From Leptospiraceae bacterium (GTDB lineage: Bacteria > Spirochaetota > Leptospiria > Turneriellales > Turneriellaceae): a stretch of DNA of 10,444 nt. The notes beneath the pieces are model-generated. The model was not told the origin of the DNA, did no database searches, and saw only the letters and a program-made list of their open reading frames with translations. The stretch spans positions 1 through 10,444 of the forward strand of contig JAEUSA010000211.1 in assembly GCA_016788945.1 (NCBI GenBank), in the 5' to 3' direction. Shown here piece after piece: positions 5,664-10,444 of this stretch; position 1 is the stretch's first letter, and each line of letters starts with the position of its first letter. Both the position numbers and the translations under genes were made by a program.

Positions 5664-6367
5664 AAAAGCTGCTGCTCAGAACCTGTTTGTTTTTTTTGAT
5701 ACACTGCGCGCGGCTTGCCGCCGAGCAGATGGAAGACGGGCCTGAAGACGGTTACCTCGGAATCGAGGCCGGTATTGGCTACAATACAAATCCGCAGAGC
5801 AACTATGTTCGTGCGCCGCTCTATTTCACCGGCGGTAGCGGCGAACGCGAAATCAGTACGCGTCTGTTATTGCTATCTGACATTGCGCATTCGAACAGCT
5901 ATTTTTCTGGCGATAATTCGTTTCTCAAAGGTAAAGGAATTTATCTCTATAACTTCGGTCTGCTGGATGTAGATTACCTCAGCTGGTCGGGTAAATTATG
6001 GGCTGTGGGGCTCGGCGCCGGTGTTGCGCACCAAGGATTTCTTATTGCGGGGGCCGATAAATCTGCGCATGCCATAACGGGTAGGTTGCGTGCACAGGGC
6101 TTCTTTTACTGGTTCGACTATTTTGCTTCGCAGCTTGTCGTGACATTACCCGTGGCTATTTATCAATCCGCGACAGATTCTTTTGCCTTAGTGCATTCGG
6201 AGCTCAATTTGCTTTTTGATTTCAAAGGCAAGGTGCGCCGGCCCGAAGCGCAATCATTTATGTTTTCCGTGTCGTTATACTACGACTATATCAACATCAA
6301 TCATCCAGTGCGGAGTTATTCGTTTCACGATTTCACTCCCGTGTTCAAAGCTACCGTACTGTATTAG
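5660..6367 (+). CDS. Predicted exported, outer-membrane-like protein
   Basis: A 235-residue protein with an N-terminal signal sequence: MKKLLLR followed by a hydrophobic core (about 8-16) and a likely signal peptidase cut after LAA (19-21). The mature part is rich in aromatic, glycine and alternating residues (for example YLGIEAGIGYN, LWAVGLGAGVAHQGF, FMFSVSLYYDY). It ends in an aromatic residue (FKATVLY), as beta-barrel outer membrane proteins often do, and no alpha-helical membrane segment is seen after the signal. Cys16 is preceded by LIH, a poor lipobox, so a lipoprotein is less likely. The start codon overlaps the previous stop codon. No family is recognised. A T8 run at 5690-5697 lies in the signal-peptide codons; similar runs occur elsewhere in the window, so it is probably chance. 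Confidence 0.8.
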   Translation: MKKLLLRTCLFFLIHCARLAAEQMEDGPEDGYLGIEAGIGYNTNPQSNYVRAPLYFTGGSGEREISTRLLLLSDIAHSNSYFSGDNSFLKGKGIYLYNFGLLDVDYLSWSGKLWAVGLGAGVAHQGFLIAGADKSAHAITGRLRAQGFFYWFDYFASQLVVTLPVAIYQSATDSFALVHSELNLLFDFKGKVRRPEAQSFMFSVSLYYDYININHPVRSYSFHDFTPVFKATVLY

Positions 6368-6389
6368 AACCTGAGGTCAACCTGCCGGC

Positions 6390-7061
6390 ATGTTACCCGC
6401 GTCCGAAAAACTCATAGTCGCTCTCGACGTACCTGACGCCGCCACGGCGCTCGGTTATGTGCAGGCCATAGGTGAATCCGTTAATTTCTACAAAGTGGGC
6501 ATGCAATTGTATTTTGCCGAAGGCAACGCATTGATCGCAGAACTATTGAAACGAAAAAAGAAGATATTTCTCGACCTGAAGATCAATGATATTCCTGAAA
6601 CTGTCGGAAAAGCCGTCGCTTCTGTCTCGAAACTCGGCGTCGATTATCTGACCCTGTTTACGCAACCACCCCAGATTAACGCGGCGCGTGAGACCTTGAA
6701 GGCCTGCGGCAGCTCGATGAAATTGCTAAACGTTACGGTGCTCACGAGCGACGCGAGTGATTTCGCTGCGGTCAATGCGCGGGCAAAACTCTCGCTCGAG
6801 GCCGGTGCGCACGGCTTGATTTGCTCAGGAATGGAAACCGCCGAATTACGGCGACATTATGGCGACGAGGCAATACTGGTTAACCCCGGCATCAGACCCG
6901 GTGGCGCCGCTAGCCATGACCAGAAAAGGGTTGTGACGCCACGTATGGCGATTGAAGCCGGAGCGACAAATATTGTCGTCGGTCGACCGATCACGGAAGC
7001 CCCTGATGCCGCACAGGCCGCTCAAGCGATTTTGCGTGAAATTTATTCGGTCCAAAGCTGA
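6390..7061 (+). CDS. pyrF: Orotidine-5'-phosphate decarboxylase (type 1)
   Basis: Catalyses the last step of UMP synthesis, removing CO2 from OMP. At 223 residues it has the usual bacterial length for the TIM-barrel enzyme. Asp13 (VALDVP) and Lys35 (FYKVG) lie in the first strands. The catalytic block FLDLKINDIPETV (60-72) carries the Asp62-Lys64-Asp67 array, and the phosphate-binding parts NPGIRP (165-170) and VVGRP (196-200) are present. The segment that usually reads VHAxGG is replaced by LFTQPP (89-94), an oddity away from the charged catalytic array. ATG 6390 lies 22 bases after the preceding gene, with TGAGGT (6372-6377) as a distant ribosome site. The TGA stop overlaps the dus start (TGATG), pairing pyrimidine synthesis with a uridine-modifying tRNA enzyme. 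Confidence 0.95.
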   Translation: MLPASEKLIVALDVPDAATALGYVQAIGESVNFYKVGMQLYFAEGNALIAELLKRKKKIFLDLKINDIPETVGKAVASVSKLGVDYLTLFTQPPQINAARETLKACGSSMKLLNVTVLTSDASDFAAVNARAKLSLEAGAHGLICSGMETAELRRHYGDEAILVNPGIRPGGAASHDQKRVVTPRMAIEAGATNIVVGRPITEAPDAAQAAQAILREIYSVQS

Positions 7062-8023
7062 TGCGCACGCTTGTCGATAAAATCGGGAATTCGGGAATCG
7101 TGCTCTCGCCGATGGCAGGGTTTTCCGATTCGCCTTATCGCAAACTTTGCCGGCAAATGGGTTCAGCGATGAGCATCAGCGAATTTGTTTCTACCGAACA
7201 CTTATTCCGATCAAACCCGAAAGCAATTCAACTGTTTCGCTACGAAGAGTCCGAGCGCCCCGTCATTTTTCAGATATTTGGCAATAATCCGGAAATTATT
7301 CTGCGCGGGGTGTCGCGCGTGCTGCATCTCAACCCCGATGGTATTGATCTCAACATGGGGTGCTCGGTGCGCACTGTGGCGGGCTCGGGTTCGGGTGCGG
7401 GATTACTCCGCTGCCCCGATAAAGTGCAGACCATAATCCGCCGGTTGATTGCCGAAACCGGGTTACCCATTTCGGCAAAAATTCGCCTCGGCTGGAATCA
7501 CGAATCGCTCAACTATATGGAGATGAGCGCAATGCTCGAAGCGGAAGGTGTCTGGGCCATCGCGGTACACGGTCGCACAAAAGAAATGGCTTATACCGGG
7601 CGCGCCGACTGGGAGCGTATTGGCGAAATAGCGCGCGCACGAAAAATCCCGGTGTTCGGCAACGGCGATGTAACCAGCTTTGCCGAAGCACAGGAGAAAA
7701 TCGCAACTTACGGCGTTGCGGGTGTTTATGTTGGTCGCGGAGCGATCGGCAACCCCTGGCTTTTCGCGGGTATCGATCGCGCAGCGTTGTCTTTTGCCGA
7801 CAGACTGCCGATGATTTTGCGCCATCTCGATGATATGCGGATTTTTTATGGTGACGAACCTGCGGCCATTCTGATGCGCAAACACCTCACGCAATACCTG
7901 CGCGATACCCCTCAATGGGCGCAGATGAAACACCGTTTGTACAATTTCCGATCTGCAGCTGCTCTCGCGGATTATCTACGCAGCCGAGTGCAGACCGAAC
8001 TGGTTACAGAACGCGTCGCATAA
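7061..8023 (+). CDS. dus: tRNA-dihydrouridine synthase
   Basis: A 320-residue FMN-dependent enzyme that reduces specific uridines of tRNA to dihydrouridine with NAD(P)H. The order of motifs is typical: PMAGFSDSPYR (17-27) at the FMN site, QIFGNNP (71-77), DLNMGCSVRTV (96-106) with the catalytic Cys101, SAKIRLGW (138-145) with Lys140, AVHGRTKEMAYTGRADW (168-184) with His170, FGNGDV (199-204) and YVGRGAIGNPWLF (223-235). The helical C-terminal tRNA-binding domain follows (about 245-310). The residue after Cys101 is Ser where most homologues have Pro. Subfamily (DusA/B/C or another) cannot be fixed by eye; the motif spelling is nearest to DusB. ATG 7061 overlaps the pyrF stop by one base. The stop codon directly abuts the stop codon of the convergent rel gene. 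Confidence 0.95.
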   Translation: MRTLVDKIGNSGIVLSPMAGFSDSPYRKLCRQMGSAMSISEFVSTEHLFRSNPKAIQLFRYEESERPVIFQIFGNNPEIILRGVSRVLHLNPDGIDLNMGCSVRTVAGSGSGAGLLRCPDKVQTIIRRLIAETGLPISAKIRLGWNHESLNYMEMSAMLEAEGVWAIAVHGRTKEMAYTGRADWERIGEIARARKIPVFGNGDVTSFAEAQEKIATYGVAGVYVGRGAIGNPWLFAGIDRAALSFADRLPMILRHLDDMRIFYGDEPAAILMRKHLTQYLRDTPQWAQMKHRLYNFRSAAALADYLRSRVQTELVTERVA

Positions 8024-10063
8024 CTATACCGCAACCTCATCGGCTGCTTCGACGCCATCGACCGTGGTCATTTCTTTAAGAATATTGTTGAGATGGTCAT
8101 CGGAATCGACCTCAATGACAAATTTGTCGCGGATGCCGCCAGCTTCAGAAGTTGTTGCGAGCGCTTCGATAATATTCGCACCACTCTGCGCCAGCTGCTT
8201 TACGATATCCAGATAGATTTGGGGGCGGTCGATGCCGCGGATTTCAATCGATGCCTGCCGGCCGGTATTATGGCCGACCCATTTCAGCGGAATCAGCCGT
8301 TCTGCCTGATCAGGGTTCTCGCTGAGGTCTGCCAGCGACGGGCATCCTTTTTTGTGTACCGAAACCACACCAAGCCGTGAAATAAAGCCGGCAATGCTGT
8401 CGGGCGGGGTTGGGTTGCAGCACTGTGCGTATTTCACCTGCATCTGCGTTTCGCCCTTCCATTCAATCTTGCGTAAGCCCGGTTGCGCGGTAACTGTGGC
8501 ACCCAGTTTTTCTGCACGCGGTGGCCGATTTGGTCTCGAATCGGCGGGCGCCTTCTTCTCATTCTCGACGAGTTTTTCCGCCAGAGTGGCATCCTGCTTG
8601 CGGAAGAAACCTTTCAGCTTGGCCCGCGCATGCGGTGTGCGAAGAAAATTCAACCAGTTCAGCGAAGGTTTAACGCTGCTGTTCGTAATAATTTCGATCT
8701 GGTCACCGTTTTTCAGCGGAGTACGAATACTCACGAGCCGGTCGCCAAGTTTTGCACCGGCGCAGCGCAAACCGATATCGGTATGGATCCGGAAGGCGAA
8801 ATCGAGCACGGATGAACCTTCGGGCATCGTGAAAATTTTTCCCTTGGGTGATATGACATAAACTTCGTTCGTTTGGCTGAGGTTCGAAACGAGCTCTTGA
8901 TAAAATTCACCCGAATCGGTCTCGTCGTCAGATATCGCCATGTTCTGCAGATCGAGAAACTGCGACTGGAATGCATTATCCGGGCCCTGTTTTTCTTTAT
9001 ACGCCCAGTGTGAGGCAATGCCGAATTCGGAAACCTTATGCATTTGCCATGTGCGTATCTGCACCTCGACAGGTTGACCGCCCGGACCGATGACCGTGGT
9101 ATGCAAGCTCTGGTAACCGTTCGATTTTGGTACAGAAATGTAGTCTTTGAAACGCCCGGGAATCGGCGTCCACATCGTGTGCACCAACCCGAGTACGGTA
9201 TAACAATCAGGCACTTCATTGACGAGTACGCGAACGCCGGTTAGGTCATAAATATCCTCGAAGGATTTTTTTTGTTCCTGCATTTTGTTATAGATCGAAT
9301 AAAAATGCTTCGAGCGCCCTTCGACGGTGGCCTTTATTTTAGAATCTTTCAGATGCTGGCTGAGCTGCGACATGACCATCGCGACCCGGCCGTCGCGCTG
9401 GCCTTTTTTTTCGGCGACCTTGTCTTTGATCATCGCGTATGTTGTGCGGTCGAGATGATAGAGCGCAAGGTCTTCGAGCTCCGACTTGATTTTATAGATA
9501 CCGAGGCGACCGGCAAGTGGCGCGTAAATTTCGAGTACCTCGCGCGCAATCTGCATGCCCTTTGAGGTCGAATGAAAGCCGAGCGTGCGCATATTGTGCA
9601 GTTTGTCAGCAAGTTTGATCAGAATGACGCGACTGTCACGAATCGTCGCCATAATCATCTTGCGGATGTTGATCGCCTGCTTGTTTTCCGCGCTCTGTGT
9701 TTTCAGGACCGAGATTTTGGTAACTGATTCGACAAGGTAGGTAATCGTGTCGCCGAACTCCTGGCGCATATATTCGGGCTTGATAAAGGTATCTTCAAGC
9801 ACGTCGTGTAAGAGACCTGCGCAGATTACCTCATGGTCGAGCCCAAGATCGGCGAGCGTGTGCGCCACCGCAAGCGGATGAATAATGTAAGGTTCGCCAG
9901 AGAGCCGTTTCTGGAATTTGTGGGCATCTTCGGCGAGCAAGAAGGCCTTTTTGATGAGCGCCTTTTGGCTGCGCGTGACATAAGAGGGCACCCGCGCGAG
10001 CAGGGTGTTAACTGTCTGGCCTTCTGCGGCCGGAGTACTGCGTAACAGGGACGCCATCGCCAT
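8024..10063 (-). CDS. rel: Bifunctional (p)ppGpp synthetase/hydrolase (RelA/SpoT homologue)
   Basis: Makes and degrades the stringent-response alarmone (p)ppGpp. The full-length 679 residues contain, in order, the HD hydrolase domain, with metal-binding His62, His86-Asp87 (LLHDVLEDT) and Asp153 (KLADKLHNMRT). The synthetase domain (about 245-355) follows, with GRSKHFYSIYNKM, RFKDYI (304-309) and EVQIRT with Glu333. Then come a TGS domain (about 398-460), a Cys-containing zinc-finger-like region (YAQCCNPTPPD, GCPSL; about 542-577) and a C-terminal ACT domain (603-679). The RFKD spelling, not the acidic ExDD of monofunctional RelA, together with an intact HD motif, indicates both activities. 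ATG 10063 is used; a second ATG two codons later is possible. No clear Shine-Dalgarno is seen. It faces dus tail to tail with no intergenic base and diverges from the TPR-like gene. Confidence 0.96.
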   Translation of the reverse strand: MAMASLLRSTPAAEGQTVNTLLARVPSYVTRSQKALIKKAFLLAEDAHKFQKRLSGEPYIIHPLAVAHTLADLGLDHEVICAGLLHDVLEDTFIKPEYMRQEFGDTITYLVESVTKISVLKTQSAENKQAINIRKMIMATIRDSRVILIKLADKLHNMRTLGFHSTSKGMQIAREVLEIYAPLAGRLGIYKIKSELEDLALYHLDRTTYAMIKDKVAEKKGQRDGRVAMVMSQLSQHLKDSKIKATVEGRSKHFYSIYNKMQEQKKSFEDIYDLTGVRVLVNEVPDCYTVLGLVHTMWTPIPGRFKDYISVPKSNGYQSLHTTVIGPGGQPVEVQIRTWQMHKVSEFGIASHWAYKEKQGPDNAFQSQFLDLQNMAISDDETDSGEFYQELVSNLSQTNEVYVISPKGKIFTMPEGSSVLDFAFRIHTDIGLRCAGAKLGDRLVSIRTPLKNGDQIEIITNSSVKPSLNWLNFLRTPHARAKLKGFFRKQDATLAEKLVENEKKAPADSRPNRPPRAEKLGATVTAQPGLRKIEWKGETQMQVKYAQCCNPTPPDSIAGFISRLGVVSVHKKGCPSLADLSENPDQAERLIPLKWVGHNTGRQASIEIRGIDRPQIYLDIVKQLAQSGANIIEALATTSEAGGIRDKFVIEVDSDDHLNNILKEMTTVDGVEAADEVAV

Positions 10064-10152
10064 TTACGGACAAAATAACGAAAGGATTCAGGGTATACAA
10101 TAAATTGTTGTGCTATAAGCTGTGCTGTTTCAGCCGATACTAAGAGGAGTCG
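10064..10152. promoter_or_regulatory. Divergent intergenic region, probable promoters for rel and the TPR-like gene
   Basis: The 89 bases between two divergently read genes must carry start signals for at least one of them. On the plus strand GATACT (10136-10141) and TACAAT (10096-10101) resemble -10 boxes, but neither has a good -35 partner. On the minus strand the TATACC-like sequence (10099-10094) could serve rel. Assignments of individual boxes are weak. Confidence 0.4.
10144..10149 (+). promoter_or_regulatory. Ribosome binding site of the TPR-like gene
   Basis: GAGGAG is a strong Shine-Dalgarno core but sits only three bases before ATG 10153. The following codon, TTG at 10156, would give a more usual gap, so the true initiation codon could be either one. 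Confidence 0.6.
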
Positions 10153-10444
10153 ATGTTGTATTTTGTCGTCTTAGGCATTGTGTTTTTGGCCGCTTTGTTG
10201 GCTTGGCTTTTGACGTTGCGCAAGAGCAACCCGTTCCATACGGTGCAGAAACTCATGGACGAGGGGAAATATGACGATGCCGTGTTGAAGCTCACGGCAA
10301 TTTCAGAGGATGTCGACCTCGCCCCACGGGCCTATATCTACCTTGCCGAATGCCATGAACAGCTGGGAGCGAAAGAACTTGCCCGCACCTGCTACCGCAA
10401 GGCCATCGATTCAGGGGCGTTCGATGATAAAGACCGGGAAATTG
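10153..10444 (+). CDS. Membrane-anchored TPR-like protein (right edge partial)
   Basis: The frame is open from ATG 10153 to the window end, giving 97 residues of a longer protein. Residues 2-21 (LYFVVLGIVFLAALLAWLLT) form one hydrophobic helix followed by the basic LRKSN, which looks like an uncleaved N-terminal membrane anchor with the rest on one side of the inner membrane. The following sequence contains helix pairs with TPR-like spacing, such as LMDEGKYDDAVLKL and YIYLAECHEQLGAKELARTCYRKAI. TPR domains mediate protein-protein contacts; the partner is not evident. A strong Shine-Dalgarno precedes it. It is read divergently from rel. More repeats probably follow beyond the edge. Confidence 0.82.
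   Translation, partial: MLYFVVLGIVFLAALLAWLLTLRKSNPFHTVQKLMDEGKYDDAVLKLTAISEDVDLAPRAYIYLAECHEQLGAKELARTCYRKAIDSGAFDDKDREI

Noticed and set aside
5690..5697. T8 run in the signal-peptide codons as a phase-variation switch
   Set aside because: Runs of eight T also occur inside the housekeeping rel gene (near 9266-9273 and 9404-9411), so this length is ordinary here, and the frame is intact.
5702..5710. Lipobox around Cys16 of the exported protein
   Set aside because: The preceding residues are Leu-Ile-His; His directly before Cys is unsuitable even for the relaxed spirochaetal lipobox, and a normal signal peptidase I site follows.
8731..9219. A 162-codon minus-strand frame inside rel
   Set aside because: It overlaps the TGS and synthetase coding region of rel in another frame and shows no motif.
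10094..10117. Imperfect inverted repeat in the rel/TPR intergenic region as an operator
   Set aside because: The arms match only as short AT-rich pieces, which is expected by chance in a promoter region.
1..10444. CRISPR array, tRNA or rRNA genes, phage or defence system
   Set aside because: No regularly spaced repeats, no tRNA-like cloverleaf or rRNA sequence, and no gene with phage or defence motifs was seen; the only mobile element is the IS.

Overview
The window holds eleven complete protein-coding genes, two genes cut by the window edges and one insertion sequence. Gene density is high, G+C is moderate, and signal-peptide and outer-membrane-like genes point to a didermic bacterium. The gene mix (GAF-GGDEF protein, paired MaoC-type dehydratases, STAS regulator, bifunctional Rel) and the weak Shine-Dalgarno sequences at most starts would fit a spirochaete of the Leptospira/Turneriella/Leptonema group. 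That placement is an inference from overall impression; no marker gene here proves it.

Left part (1-1363): the end of an unidentified plus-strand gene (stop at 139-141) is followed by a complete IS481-like insertion sequence. Its inverted repeats lie at 175-197 and 1283-1305, it carries one minus-strand DDE transposase, and it is flanked by a 16-bp direct repeat (155-170 and 1310-1325). Removing the element plus one repeat copy leaves about 67 bp between the unidentified gene and the GGDEF gene, so the element probably landed inside a same-strand gene group.

Middle part (1364-8023): ten plus-strand genes run almost without gaps. They are a GAF-GGDEF diguanylate cyclase, two hot-dog-fold MaoC-like dehydratase subunits, a STAS anti-anti-sigma-like protein, D-alanine-D-alanine ligase (ddl), a small LigD_N/3'-phosphoesterase-like protein, a coiled-coil protein, a predicted exported beta-rich protein, orotidine-5'-phosphate decarboxylase (pyrF) and tRNA-dihydrouridine synthase (dus). 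Several junctions abut or overlap (TAA|ATG, ATGA, ATGA, TGATG), which suggests co-transcription and translational coupling from ddl through dus. Likely roles are signalling, acyl-chain metabolism, cell-wall precursor synthesis, envelope, pyrimidine synthesis and tRNA modification.

Right part (8024-10444): a bifunctional RelA/SpoT (p)ppGpp synthetase/hydrolase on the minus strand converges on dus with no base between the two stop codons. It diverges across 89 bp from a membrane-anchored TPR-like protein that runs off the right edge.

I do not see an undescribed defence, CRISPR, phage or biosynthetic system. The points most worth a second look are the IS insertion with its long direct repeat, the stand-alone LigD_N-like gene coupled to ddl, and the HadA/HadB-like dehydratase pair.
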